A stretch of 64,000 nt of DNA from positions 124,001-188,000 of the forward strand of contig DATGLD010000008.1 in NCBI GenBank assembly GCA_035294305.1. The letters run 5' to 3'. The notes below the pieces were generated by a model, which was not told where the DNA came from, ran no database searches, and saw nothing but the letters and a program-made list of their open reading frames with translations. Below, in pieces: positions 33,384-42,241 of the stretch. A program made the position numbers and the translations under genes. The stretch comes from DASRBN01 sp035294305 (lineage in GTDB: Bacteria > Chloroflexota > Ktedonobacteria > Ktedonobacterales > Ktedonobacteraceae). Numbering within the stretch: position 1 is the stretch's first letter; each line of letters opens with the position of its first letter.

Positions 33384-35051
33384 TTAGTCTACCACCACAA
33401 CCTCTTCCAGCTTCGGAAACAGTGGGGACGGTATAGGCAGCCTGATGCCCTCCGGCACACGCGTCAAGCGCCATCCGGCAGCGGTCACATAGCCCTCAAA
33501 GCCAAGGTAATGGTGCAGCTTTTGTGATGAAAATGGCAGGTATGGACTGAAGAGAATGTGCAGGCCGCTCAATACCTGCAACATCACATAGATCGTCGTA
33601 GCAGCGGCCTCGCGGTCCACCTTGATCTGTTTCCAGGGCGCCTGCTCGTCAAGGTACCGGTTTGCCGCGCGTGCTACAGCCATAGCGGCGTTGATGCCAT
33701 CTTTGAGGTGACAGTTGGCGATATTGTGTCCGACTACCTCGAAGCCGCTCTCCACCTCGGCCAGTATCTCGCGGTCCGCCTCGCGCAAGGTTTGTGGCTG
33801 GGGCACAACTCCACCAAATTTGCTCTGCAAGAAGGTCAACGTGCGATGCACGGCGTTTCCGTACGTTGCCACCAGCTCATCGTTATTGCGTCGAATCATT
33901 TCCTCGTAGGTGAAATCAGTATCTCGCCCCTCGGGAGCAGTGACCGACAGGTAGTAGCGAAGCGCGTCGGCGCTGTACCTGTCCAGCACATCCTTCGTCC
34001 AGATCACGTTGCCGCGGCTGCTCGAAGCCTTGGCCCCGCTCATCGTCATAAACTCGTTGGCAGGCACATCATAGGGCAGATTGCGGTTGCCGTAACCCAT
34101 CAACATAGCAGGCCAGATAATCGCGTGGAACGGGATGTTATCTTTGCCAATGAAGTAATACGACTTCACCGGTGGATCGGTCTGATCTGGCACCCACCAG
34201 GTTTTCCAGGCCTCCGGCGTCCCCTGCCGCTCCGCCCACTCAACCGTGGCGGAAAAGTAGCCGATGACCGCATCAAACCAGACGTAGATACGCTTATCCT
34301 CGTATCCCTCAATCGGTATTGGCACGCCCCAATCCAGGTCGCGCGTGATTGCTCTTGGGCGCAGGCCTTCTTTGAGCCAGTTCATCGCGAAGGCCAGCGT
34401 GTTAGGCCGCCAGAAATCTTTGCCATGTGACAACCATTCCATCAAAGGTTCCTGCAATTTGGGCAAATCCAGGAAAAAGTGTTCCGTCTGGCGAATCTCC
34501 AGCGCCTTTTCCTTGCTCCCACACAGCCGGCAGCGCGGATCGATCAATTCAACAGGATCGAGCGTGCGTCCGCAATTATCGCACTGATCGCCGCGCGCTG
34601 ATGTATAGCCGCAATGGGGGCATGTTCCCTCGACGTAGCGGTCGGGCAAGAAGCGGCGGTCGGTTGGACAATAGGGAGATTCCATCGTATCTTTGAAGAT
34701 ATACCCCTTATCATAGAGCGTGAGAAAGAAATCCTGCGTGATGCGATAATGATTTTCTGTTCCTGTCTCCGTATACAAATCCCAGGACATACCCAGCCTG
34801 TTCCATACCTCGCAAATTTGCCGGTGATAGCGTGCCACGAACTCACGCGGCGTAATGCCTTCGCGTTCTGAATCAACAAGGATCGGCGTTCCATGCTCAT
34901 CACTGCCCGAAACCATCAAGACATGATTGCCTTTCAAACGATGATAGCGCGCAAAGGTATCGGCAGGTAGATAAGCCCCAACAATCTGGCCCACGTGCGT
35001 CGAACTTTTCGCGTAAGGCCAGGCCACACATACCAGAATATGTTCTGTCAT
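33384..35051 (-). CDS. metG: Methionyl-tRNA synthetase
   Basis: Class I synthetase charging tRNA-Met. The 555-residue product has the HIGH counterpart as HVGQ (CVAWPYAKSSTHVGQIVG), paired zinc knuckles (CPHCGYTSARGDQCDNCG and the following CRLCG) and the KMSKS loop as KASSS (MSGAKASSSRGN), in which the second Lys is Ser, as in the actinobacterial KFSSS type. The anticodon-binding helical domain follows; there is no C-terminal EMAP/Trbp111 tRNA-binding extension. SD GGGAG lies about eleven bases before the ATG. Confidence 0.96.
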   Translation of the reverse strand: MTEHILVCVAWPYAKSSTHVGQIVGAYLPADTFARYHRLKGNHVLMVSGSDEHGTPILVDSEREGITPREFVARYHRQICEVWNRLGMSWDLYTETGTENHYRITQDFFLTLYDKGYIFKDTMESPYCPTDRRFLPDRYVEGTCPHCGYTSARGDQCDNCGRTLDPVELIDPRCRLCGSKEKALEIRQTEHFFLDLPKLQEPLMEWLSHGKDFWRPNTLAFAMNWLKEGLRPRAITRDLDWGVPIPIEGYEDKRIYVWFDAVIGYFSATVEWAERQGTPEAWKTWWVPDQTDPPVKSYYFIGKDNIPFHAIIWPAMLMGYGNRNLPYDVPANEFMTMSGAKASSSRGNVIWTKDVLDRYSADALRYYLSVTAPEGRDTDFTYEEMIRRNNDELVATYGNAVHRTLTFLQSKFGGVVPQPQTLREADREILAEVESGFEVVGHNIANCHLKDGINAAMAVARAANRYLDEQAPWKQIKVDREAAATTIYVMLQVLSGLHILFSPYLPFSSQKLHHYLGFEGYVTAAGWRLTRVPEGIRLPIPSPLFPKLEEVVVVD

Positions 35052-35112
35052 TTTATAAAAATCTCCCTTAAATGAAAGTAGTAAAGATAAAGCTCTTTAT
35101 CCTTTAGGGTGG

Positions 35113-35140
35113 GCGTAGGGGCCAGATTGATCGCGCCCCG
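35113..35140. repeat. Repeat family A copy, near-consensus
   Basis: GGCGTAGGGGCCAGATTGAT followed by CGCGCCCC is the cleanest copy of the family in the window. It lies in the 409-base gap between metG and the thiF-like gene. Confidence 0.75.
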
Positions 35141-35268
35141 GGTGGGGTTCCCCCCGGTCACTCCGAAGGGGGTGACAACTGGATAGATTGCAAGCTAACC
35201 CTCGCTATTATAACATAGCGCACGAGGAGTACAACATGTCCTGCACCTGGTGATTTCCATACATCCCC

Positions 35269-35362
35269 CTCTCTCCCCGACACGTTTTGCTGCGACCTGG
35301 TGGTCGCCCTCCTCGGGGTCGATCCGCGCTTGCCCCCACAGGAAAACGTGTCGGGGAGAGAG
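35269..35362. repeat. Perfect 20-bp inverted repeat with a 54-base loop
   Basis: Bases 35269-35288 and 35343-35362 are exact reverse complements (CTCTCTCCCCGACACGTTTT as the left arm). The loop carries TGGTGGTCGCCCTCCTCGGG. The element lies downstream of the thiF-like gene and upstream of metG, and could be a terminator or a small non-autonomous palindromic element. Just beyond it, AGAGATTC/GAATCTCT near 35396-35423 forms another small inverted pair. Confidence 0.65.
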
Positions 35363-35460
35363 ATACGTCCCCAGGGCGAGGAGCCCACGAGTTCACCAGA
35401 GATTCTGAGTGCAGCGAGGAATCTCTGTCCACCCTCTGACGAATCGCCAGTTCTACGGTT

Positions 35461-36483
35461 CTACATCCCCACATAGCGCGCATAGACCGAACGTGCTACT
35501 TGCTCGTCATCAGTCCCCTTGATGATTGCGCGCGCATCGGGAAAAACGGTTAGCTCGTAGCCATCGACAAGGAAACGCAGCAGAAACTCATTATATGTTA
35601 CCTGGCCAACCGGCTGTAAGCGCTCAGCCAGAGTTGAGAGATCAATGTGGTCTCCGCGTTTCCCACCGCGCACCTGTACAGCATTGCGACCGCACAGACT
35701 TGTGCTATTCATACCACTCAGCGAATCAAGGAACTCAAAGTGGTGCTGACCGCACGCTGGGCAATCGGGCTGGCGAGGCAACTCAATCCGCTCGCTGGTG
35801 TTCTCCCACAGGTCCATCCAGAACATCGCCCGGCTCACCTTGTCGCTCCTCAACAGCAACTTGATTGCCTCGGTCGAGGCGACACCGGCAATTGCTCCAA
35901 CGATACCGTTAAGAACACCAGCCGTATCGCAGGTGGGAGTGGTGCCTGGCATCGGCATCTCAGGAAAAACACAGCGCAGGCAAGGAGTATCGCCAGGAAG
36001 AATATTCATCGTTACACCATACGAGGCGATAACACCGCTGTAAATCCAGGGCCGCGAGTATTTTATACTGACATCATTGAGCAGGTAGCGCGTCTCGAAA
36101 TTGTCCGTCGCGTCCAGCACCAGGTCTACACTTTGCACCAATGCCTCAATGCCATCGGCATTGATATCTTCCACCCGGGCCTCTATCTTTGTATCGCTAT
36201 TCACACGCCGCAGCTTTTCGGCGGCCGCGATGGCTTTCGGCAAGTGCCGGGTAATGTCGTCCTCGTCAAAGAGTATCTGGCGCTGCAGGTTATTCAATTC
36301 GATATAGTCGCGATCTGCGATGATCATATGTCCAATGCCGGCGCGACATAGATTGTTGGCAAGGACGGTCCCCAGTGCGCCGCATCCGATAATAGCAACT
36401 GCGGAAGATAGTAATTGCTCCTGCCCCTTTTTCCCTAGGGGGCCGAATAATGTTTGCCTTGAATAGCGCTCAAGTGCGGGCAT
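35461..36483 (-). CDS. ThiF/MoeB/HesA-family adenylyltransferase
   Basis: E1-like enzyme that adenylates the C-terminus of a ubiquitin-like sulfur carrier (ThiS or MoaD type). The 340-residue protein has RYSRQTLFGPLGKKGQEQL, the nucleotide loop GCGALGTVLANNL, the NNLQRQILF and DATDNFETRYLLND signatures, and the zinc cysteines CLRC...CPAC. The catalytic-Cys region reads TTPTCDTAGVLN. The C-terminal 90 residues (from NSTSLCGRNAVQV) form the small extra domain seen in the ThiF-type rather than a rhodanese domain. No thiS or moaD gene is adjacent, so the partner is unknown. SD GGAGA precedes the ATG. Confidence 0.92.
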   Translation of the reverse strand: MPALERYSRQTLFGPLGKKGQEQLLSSAVAIIGCGALGTVLANNLCRAGIGHMIIADRDYIELNNLQRQILFDEDDITRHLPKAIAAAEKLRRVNSDTKIEARVEDINADGIEALVQSVDLVLDATDNFETRYLLNDVSIKYSRPWIYSGVIASYGVTMNILPGDTPCLRCVFPEMPMPGTTPTCDTAGVLNGIVGAIAGVASTEAIKLLLRSDKVSRAMFWMDLWENTSERIELPRQPDCPACGQHHFEFLDSLSGMNSTSLCGRNAVQVRGGKRGDHIDLSTLAERLQPVGQVTYNEFLLRFLVDGYELTVFPDARAIIKGTDDEQVARSVYARYVGM

Positions 36484-36525
36484 AAAAAGAATCTCCTGAA
36501 CTGGCGTTCTGCAACTTTTTCTTGT

Positions 36526-36534
36526 ATTCTAGCA
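36526..36534 (-). promoter_or_regulatory. Extended -10 promoter of the ThiF-like gene
   Basis: On the minus strand TGC is followed directly by TAGAAT, about 45 bases before the start codon. No clear -35. Confidence 0.45.
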
Positions 36535-36664
36535 CAAAATATGGCGGGCGATTCGACTATGCGGGCGCAGCAGGTAAGAACAAAAGTGGGACAAGCCTCG
36601 CGCCTCTATTGAATCCGATGCCTCATCCGATAAGAGTAGTGTGAATGTCGTGTAATACTATGAG

Positions 36665-36693
36665 TTGGCACTTCAGTGGAACTGTGCTACAAT
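36665..36693 (+). promoter_or_regulatory. Promoter of the receiver pair
   Basis: TTGGCA (36665-36670), a 17-base spacer ending in TGC, then TACAAT (36688-36693): both hexamers are five of six to consensus and the -10 is extended. It lies about 70 bases before the first receiver gene. Confidence 0.7.
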
Positions 36694-36765
36694 GCAGAAA
36701 AGTGGGTGACCATCTTTTCTGGCGGCCAGTACGTTGATGATGCAGCCAGGCAGTGCAGGGAAACA

Positions 36766-37194
36766 ATGAAAAAAGTATTGGTGATTGACGACAATCCAAC
36801 AATCGTGGAACTTATCAAGTATGCAGTCAATCTGCAGAGCAACTATCAGGTACTTGTCGCCTATGACGGCGTGCAGGGGCTGGAGAGCGTTTATGCTGAA
36901 CGGCCCGATTGCGTCATCATCGATGTCAAGATGCCTCGCATGGACGGCTATCAACTGGTACGTTGCCTGCGCGGTGATGCACGCACAGCTAATACTCCCT
37001 TGATTATTCTCAGCGCAATGACCCGTGAAGAAGATCAGATGATCGGCCTGCTCTCTGGTGTCGATGAGTACCTCACCAAGCCCTTTAAGCCCAGCGCGCT
37101 CAATGCAGCAATCGAACGCGTGCTGCGTCTTTCCCCAGATGAACGCCGGCGGCGTATGGACTATCTGGTGCAAACACAGGCTGATCGAGAATAA
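36766..37194 (+). CDS. Receiver-only response regulator
   Basis: A 142-residue single-domain receiver. MKKVLVIDDNP carries the acidic pair, Asp53 in VIIDVKMPRMDG is the phosphoacceptor, and ILSAM...LTKPF give the Thr/Ser and Lys switch residues. A short basic C-terminal tail follows; there is no output domain. The ATG at 36766 has AGGGAA just before it. The next gene, another receiver, begins directly after its stop codon. Confidence 0.9.
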   Translation: MKKVLVIDDNPTIVELIKYAVNLQSNYQVLVAYDGVQGLESVYAERPDCVIIDVKMPRMDGYQLVRCLRGDARTANTPLIILSAMTREEDQMIGLLSGVDEYLTKPFKPSALNAAIERVLRLSPDERRRRMDYLVQTQADRE

Positions 37195-37590
37195 GTGCGT
37201 AGATTACACATTCTTTTAGTAGATGGCGATCCCAATGCGTGTATTAGAATGCAGCAAACTTTGGGAAATGAGTTCTTGCTGCAGCAGGTTCTATCACTAG
37301 CGCAAGCCAGGCGCTATCTCGCCGAGATCTTGCCTGACATACTGATCTGTGAGGTAACGTTTGGCACTGAAAGCGGCCTGGATCTTTGTCGCTTTGTCCG
37401 GCGCTCGCCTGAACTAGCTCACCTTCCTATCATACTATTGACCAACCTCTCCACAATACAGGACAAAGTCGCCGGATTTGATGCCGGGGCCGATGATTAT
37501 ATCGTCAAACCATTTGATGCGCGCCACCTGGCGGCGCGCATCCGTTTATTATGGCGTATTAAACGCCTTCAACAGTTTGACTCCATCTAA
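37195..37590 (+). CDS. Receiver-only protein with Glu in place of the phospho-Asp
   Basis: A 131-residue receiver domain. LHILLVDGDP, PIILLTN and DDYIVKPFD match the fold, but the strand-3 phosphoacceptor position reads ILICEVTFG, Glu53 instead of Asp. Glu at this site often mimics the phosphorylated state, so the protein may be permanently active or regulated by binding. GTG start immediately after the TAA of the preceding receiver gene, implying translational coupling. It converges on the oppF stop 15 bases away. Confidence 0.85.
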   Translation: MRRLHILLVDGDPNACIRMQQTLGNEFLLQQVLSLAQARRYLAEILPDILICEVTFGTESGLDLCRFVRRSPELAHLPIILLTNLSTIQDKVAGFDAGADDYIVKPFDARHLAARIRLLWRIKRLQQFDSI

Positions 37591-37604
37591 CTGATGCAAA
37601 TTCC

Positions 37605-38609
37605 CTATCCCGGGAAGTGACAGGCTGCGAAATGATTCGATTGCTTCTCTTCTAGAGGCGGGATAACTTCGCGACAAATCTCCTGGGCTTTCCAACAGCG
37701 GGGGTGGAAGTTACAACCACTCGGTGGATTAACGGGGCTTGGCACATCGCCTTCAAGAATGATCCGTTTGCGCCGTGCCTCAACATTCGGGTCGGGTACA
37801 GGAATGGCCGAAAGAAGTGCTTGCGTATAAGGGTGTAGAGGCAATTCGTAGAGGTCCTCACTTTTCGCCAGTTCCACGACACGCCCTAGATACATAACTG
37901 CTACCCTATCGCTAATGTGCTTTACTACCGACAGGTTATGAGCCACGAACAGATACGTGAGATTGAACTCCTCCTGCAAATCTTCCAGCAGGTTCAAGAC
38001 CTGGGCCTGGATGGACACATCCAGCGCTGAAACAGGCTCGTCTGCTACAATGAACGAGGGCCGCAGGGCCAGCGCGCGCGCAATACCAATGCGCTGTCGT
38101 TGACCACCACTGAACTCATGCGCGAAACGGTTTACAAACAAAGGATTGAGACCCACAACTTCCAGCAGGTGCGCAACCTCCTCTTTGATGGCTTTCTCAT
38201 TACCTTTATGGAAGTTTATCAAGGGTTCAGCAATAGACTGACCCACCGTGAAGCGCGGATTGAGCGAACCGTAAGGGTCCTGGAAAACCATTTGCATTTC
38301 CGAGCGTTTTTTGCGGACTTCGCTGGCTCGAAGCGTTGTCAACTCAACACCATTCAGCTTCACACTACCTGCCGTCGGTTTGATTAGCTGCAAGATAGCG
38401 CGTCCCGTTGTTGATTTGCCACAGCCACTTTCGCCCACCAGCCCCAGCGTCTCGCCCTTGCGGATAAACAGGTCGACGCCATCCACTGCCTTAACGTGAG
38501 CTACCGTGCGGCCCAGCACTCCCCCTTTGATGGGGAAATGGACTTTTAAGCCTTTGACATCAACCAGTGTCGTTCCTGTCGCCACTGGCGTTTCTATTTG
38601 TTGTGTCAT
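37605..38609 (-). CDS. oppF: Oligopeptide ABC transporter ATP-binding protein (OppF/DppF)
   Basis: Second ATPase of a peptide transporter. The 334-residue product has Walker A GESGCGKST, Q-loop MVFQDPYGSLNPR, signature FSGGQRQRIGIARAL, Walker B FIVADEPVSALD and a C-terminal oligopeptide-binding extension (CNFHPRCWKAQEICREVIPP), whose four cysteines in the family can hold an iron-sulfur cluster. Last gene of the run oppB-oppC-oppD-oppF, 18 bases behind oppD. SD GGGAAAGG precedes the ATG. Confidence 0.94.
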   Translation of the reverse strand: MTQQIETPVATGTTLVDVKGLKVHFPIKGGVLGRTVAHVKAVDGVDLFIRKGETLGLVGESGCGKSTTGRAILQLIKPTAGSVKLNGVELTTLRASEVRKKRSEMQMVFQDPYGSLNPRFTVGQSIAEPLINFHKGNEKAIKEEVAHLLEVVGLNPLFVNRFAHEFSGGQRQRIGIARALALRPSFIVADEPVSALDVSIQAQVLNLLEDLQEEFNLTYLFVAHNLSVVKHISDRVAVMYLGRVVELAKSEDLYELPLHPYTQALLSAIPVPDPNVEARRKRIILEGDVPSPVNPPSGCNFHPRCWKAQEICREVIPPLEEKQSNHFAACHFPG

Positions 38610-38627
38610 AGCACCAATCCTTTCCCC

Positions 38628-39602
38628 TTAATCTGGATAGAAGCAGGCAGCTACCTGTTCACCACGACCTACGGGCTTCAACTCCGGACGTTCTTGTCGG
38701 CAACGCGCCTGCACTTTTGGACAGCGCGGCGCATAGGGGCAACCAGGAGGAGGATTTAACAAATCGGGCGGTTGCCCACCAATAGGAGTGAGCCTTATAC
38801 CACGTTGATCATCCAGGCGCGGGATGGAATGCAGGAGGCCAACCGTATAAGGATGAGCAGGCGTCTCAAAAATTTGTTTGACCGGCGCGGACTCCACAAT
38901 GTGCCCGGCATACATCACATTCACATATTCACATGTGCCTGCAACAACCCCCAGATCGTGCGTAATCAACATGACCGCGGTACCGAATTCTTTTGAAAGG
39001 CCTTTCATCAGTTCAAGCACCTGAGCCTGAATCGTCACATCCAGCGCGGTCGTTGGCTCGTCCGCGATCAACAACTGAGGGTTACAGGCCAGCGCGATTG
39101 CGATCATCACGCGCTGGCGCATGCCACCGCTAAATTCATGCGGATAGTTCCTGGCGCGGCGCTTGGCATCTGGTATGCGCACCAGGTCGAGCATCTCAAC
39201 GGCCCTTTTCCAGGCCTGGTCCTTGCTCATGTCTTTGCGGTGCCGCTTGACCGTCTCCGCGATCTGGTAACCAATCGTAAAGACCGGGTTAAGCGAAGTC
39301 ATCGGGTCCTGGAAGATCATGGAGATTTTACTACCACGTAGTTCCGTAAGCTCATCCATGTTCTTATCCATGATGTTATCGCCGTTGAAAAGGATGTCAC
39401 CGGTGATTTTACCAGGAGGGGTTGCCACCAGGCGCATTACTGAAAGAGCCGTTACACTTTTGCCACAGCCGCTCTCGCCAACCACGCCTAACGTTTCACC
39501 AGGCTGTATGGTAAATGAGACATCATCGACGGCTTTTACTACTCCTGCACGAGTGAAGAAGTAGGTCTTGAGATTACTGACTTCAAGCAGATTCTCTGCC
39601 AT
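38628..39602 (-). CDS. oppD: Oligopeptide ABC transporter ATP-binding protein (OppD/DppD)
   Basis: First ATPase of the peptide transporter, 324 residues. Walker A GESGCGKSV, Q-loop MIFQDPMTSLNPV, signature FSGGMRQRVMIAIAL, Walker B LLIADEPTTALDV, switch His in MLITHDLGVV, and the C-terminal CPYAPRCPKVQARC extension. Gap of 16 bases to oppC and 18 bases to oppF, so it belongs to the same transcript. GGAG lies eleven bases before the ATG. Confidence 0.94.
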   Translation of the reverse strand: MAENLLEVSNLKTYFFTRAGVVKAVDDVSFTIQPGETLGVVGESGCGKSVTALSVMRLVATPPGKITGDILFNGDNIMDKNMDELTELRGSKISMIFQDPMTSLNPVFTIGYQIAETVKRHRKDMSKDQAWKRAVEMLDLVRIPDAKRRARNYPHEFSGGMRQRVMIAIALACNPQLLIADEPTTALDVTIQAQVLELMKGLSKEFGTAVMLITHDLGVVAGTCEYVNVMYAGHIVESAPVKQIFETPAHPYTVGLLHSIPRLDDQRGIRLTPIGGQPPDLLNPPPGCPYAPRCPKVQARCRQERPELKPVGRGEQVAACFYPD

Positions 39603-39618
39603 TTTTTATTACACTCCA

Positions 39619-40725
39619 CTAATCTTTTGATCGAGGATCAAAGGCATCACGCAGACCATCGCCGAAGAAGGAGAACGTCAGCACGATAATCGCTAGCGTG
39701 ATAGAGGGGACGAGTACTTCCCAGGGGTGCGTATTCACGAATTGTGATCCATCTGCAATCATGAGGCCCAGGCTTGATCCCGGCGCTTGCACTCCCAGGC
39801 CCAGCAGGCTGATACCTGCCTCGCCGATAATTGTATTCGAGATGTCAAGCGTTGCCGCGACAACCACAATGCTGAATAAATTAGGGATGATGTGCCGCAG
39901 GATGATGCGCACACTGGTGGTGCCGGAGGTTCGCGCTGCTTCAATAAACTGTTGCTCTTTCAACTGCAGCGTTTGACCACGTACATAACGTGCCATCAAT
40001 GGCCAGATCGTAAATGCCAGCGCCAGCGAGACCAGCAGCAGGCGCGCATTGCCATTAGGACCGATCACCGGAATATGACTGAAGAAGCTATCTGCGCTGG
40101 TTCCGAAAATGCCGGTGAGCAGGATGACGAAGAGCAGACCAGGGAAGGCGAACATCAGGTCTGTGAAGCGGGCAAGCAGTTGATCGATCCAGCCTCCAAA
40201 ATAGCCCGCCAGGACACCTATAAGAATGCCCAGCACAATATCCATGACCTCAACAACAACAGCCACCGCCAGCGATACCAGGATGCCCTGCATGAGTCGC
40301 GCCAGAATATCTTGCCCGATTTCATTGGTGCCCAACCAGTACTGGTTTGATGGCAATTCATCCTGCCGGTCGAGTTCTGAGTGATAGTAGCTGCGATAGA
40401 CAGTCGCAGGATAGGTGTTGCCGTCAACGTGGCTGGTATAAGGAGGAGCATCTACATGCTGGTAGATGAAAGGCCCGAAAATGGCGACCACGACAAAGAA
40501 AGCAATGATGCCTATACTTATCATGGCACGCTTATCCCGCCGCAAGCGCTGCAAGGATTCGCGGAAAGGCGAAACAGGCGGCTTCTGGAGTTTCTTTTCA
40601 TCTATGGCGAGAGGGGCTGGCAAGTCCAGACTTTGGGCCGGGTTTGTTATATCCGGCGAAATCGGGATCGCGCCCGTGTCCGGCATGATCGCCTCTGGCG
40701 GATTAAATTGATCCTTTGTGTCCAT
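39619..40725 (-). CDS. oppC: Oligopeptide ABC transporter permease (OppC/DppC)
   Basis: Inner-membrane permease, 368 residues. A long hydrophilic N-terminus (about 70 residues, Pro-rich) precedes the first membrane helix (MISIGIIAFFVVVAIFGPFI); five more helices follow, with the coupling-loop EAA motif EAARTSGTTSVRIILRHIIPN. The N-terminal tail is longer than the roughly 30-residue tail usual for OppC. SD GGAGG seven bases before the ATG; 11 bases behind oppB. Confidence 0.94.
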   Translation of the reverse strand: MDTKDQFNPPEAIMPDTGAIPISPDITNPAQSLDLPAPLAIDEKKLQKPPVSPFRESLQRLRRDKRAMISIGIIAFFVVVAIFGPFIYQHVDAPPYTSHVDGNTYPATVYRSYYHSELDRQDELPSNQYWLGTNEIGQDILARLMQGILVSLAVAVVVEVMDIVLGILIGVLAGYFGGWIDQLLARFTDLMFAFPGLLFVILLTGIFGTSADSFFSHIPVIGPNGNARLLLVSLALAFTIWPLMARYVRGQTLQLKEQQFIEAARTSGTTSVRIILRHIIPNLFSIVVVAATLDISNTIIGEAGISLLGLGVQAPGSSLGLMIADGSQFVNTHPWEVLVPSITLAIIVLTFSFFGDGLRDAFDPRSKD

Positions 40726-40736
40726 TCGTATACCTC

Positions 40737-41696
40737 CTAAGCAAGCTTAATGCGGGGATCAACAATCGTATACAGGATGTCCGACACCAGATTGGCCAGC
40801 ACGACCGCGATCGCCAGCATCACCGTGGTCGCCTGAATGACCGGGTAGTCGCGCGAGGAGATGGAAGCGATCGTGATATCGGCGATGCCGGGAATGTTGA
40901 AGATCTGCTCGATAAAAAAGGCGCCCGTCACCAGAAAGCCCACCGAGACGCCGATGACGGTCACCAGAGGAATCATGGCGTTGCGCAGCGCATGGCGATA
41001 GATGACGACCCGTTCGCGCATGCCTTTGGCGCGGGCGGTGCGCACATAATCCTGGCGCAAGACCTCCAGCATGGTCGTGCGTGAGAGGCGCGCGAAGTAA
41101 GCGATGCCAATGGCGGCATACACCAGGATGGGCACCAGCTTGAATTGGATATCGCTCCACGAATACTGCCACGGCGTGCCCCATTGCGAGACCGGCCAGT
41201 TGATGCCTGTTCCCTGGTCGAGGGCGATGATGATCACCTGTGCGAAGACGGCCAGCACAAACGAGGGAATGGCGTACATGAAAAGCACAATGCCCTGGTT
41301 GGTGGTGTCGATCCAGGTATTGGCTTTGAGGGCCGAGAAAATGCCGACCGGTACGCCGATGATGACCTGCAAGAAGAGCGCCCACAGGCCCAATTCCAGC
41401 GAGATGGGCACGCCGTCCCTCAAGATATCGATCACGGCCCGGCCCTTAATTTCGTAGGAGAGGCCGAAATTGAGGTTGACCAGGTTCTTCAAGAAGTTGA
41501 AGTACTGTTGATACCAGGGGAGGTCGAGCCCATAAATATGTCGAAGGTTATCGTACTGGGCCGTGGTGAAATGTTGGCCGAGCATAAAGGCGATGGGATC
41601 GCCTGGGGCAAAATACCCCATGATAAAGGTGATGAACGTTACTCCGATAACGACGAAAATTAACCCGATGAATCGCTTGATCAGAAACTGTATCAT
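40737..41696 (-). CDS. oppB: Oligopeptide ABC transporter permease (OppB/DppB)
   Basis: Permease of 319 residues with the N-terminal helix FLIKRFIGLIFVVIGVTFITF, conserved GDPIAFMLG, and the EAA-like coupling loop VRTARAKGMRERVVIYRHALRN; six membrane helices in all. First gene of the permease-ATPase run. SD GAGGGG six bases before the ATG. Its GC content looks a little higher than that of oppC, mild but not enough to claim transfer. Confidence 0.94.
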   Translation of the reverse strand: MIQFLIKRFIGLIFVVIGVTFITFIMGYFAPGDPIAFMLGQHFTTAQYDNLRHIYGLDLPWYQQYFNFLKNLVNLNFGLSYEIKGRAVIDILRDGVPISLELGLWALFLQVIIGVPVGIFSALKANTWIDTTNQGIVLFMYAIPSFVLAVFAQVIIIALDQGTGINWPVSQWGTPWQYSWSDIQFKLVPILVYAAIGIAYFARLSRTTMLEVLRQDYVRTARAKGMRERVVIYRHALRNAMIPLVTVIGVSVGFLVTGAFFIEQIFNIPGIADITIASISSRDYPVIQATTVMLAIAVVLANLVSDILYTIVDPRIKLA

Positions 41697-42241
41697 ACTG
41701 TGCCCCTCACTCCCTTGTTCAAGGTTGCAATCGAATGTGAGATAACCTTCAATTTACCTCTTTTGCTGCGGTTCGTACCTGATGTGCCTGCACCTGTGTA
41801 AGGACACCTACGAAACGGCACCATTCCATAGAAAATTCCCAAAACCTTTAAAAACAGGTGTTACATAGGCCGATTTCTACTAATTGTAAGTGACATTCCA
41901 AGCCTTGTCAAGCTAAATGCTAGCATCACCCAGGGCGATTTACCAGTCGAGCGAACAAGAACCCTACAGGAAGTCCACCAGTTACCCGCAACAGACTCTA
42001 CTGGTCAATTCCCTGCGGCATCACTGCTTAATCTCTGTGATCTGGCTTTCGATTTAACGCCTCTTTTGTTTCTTTGTGAGTTAGAGATGCCATGAGCCTG
42101 ATAAAGCGGATGAGAGAGACGATGCAATCGAAGAAAAGTGAACAGGGACAGAACTCGACTGAGTCCTGTCCCTGCCTGGCCTGTGAGCCAGAGCGTACTG
42201 AATGAACGCTCATCGAGACACACAGACCACTCTCTATCTTA
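41697..42241. other. Gap between oppA and oppB with repeats and a hairpin
   Basis: 545 bases without a supported gene. At 41931-41955 lies CAGGGCGATTTACCAGTCGAG, a repeat also found inverted at 58143-58167 and in part at 58015-58031. A hairpin (42143-42155 with 42162-42174, loop CGACTG, one mismatch) with CAGGGACA/TGTCCCTG arms lies behind oppA and may terminate part of its transcript, giving more binding protein than permease. Confidence 0.55.
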
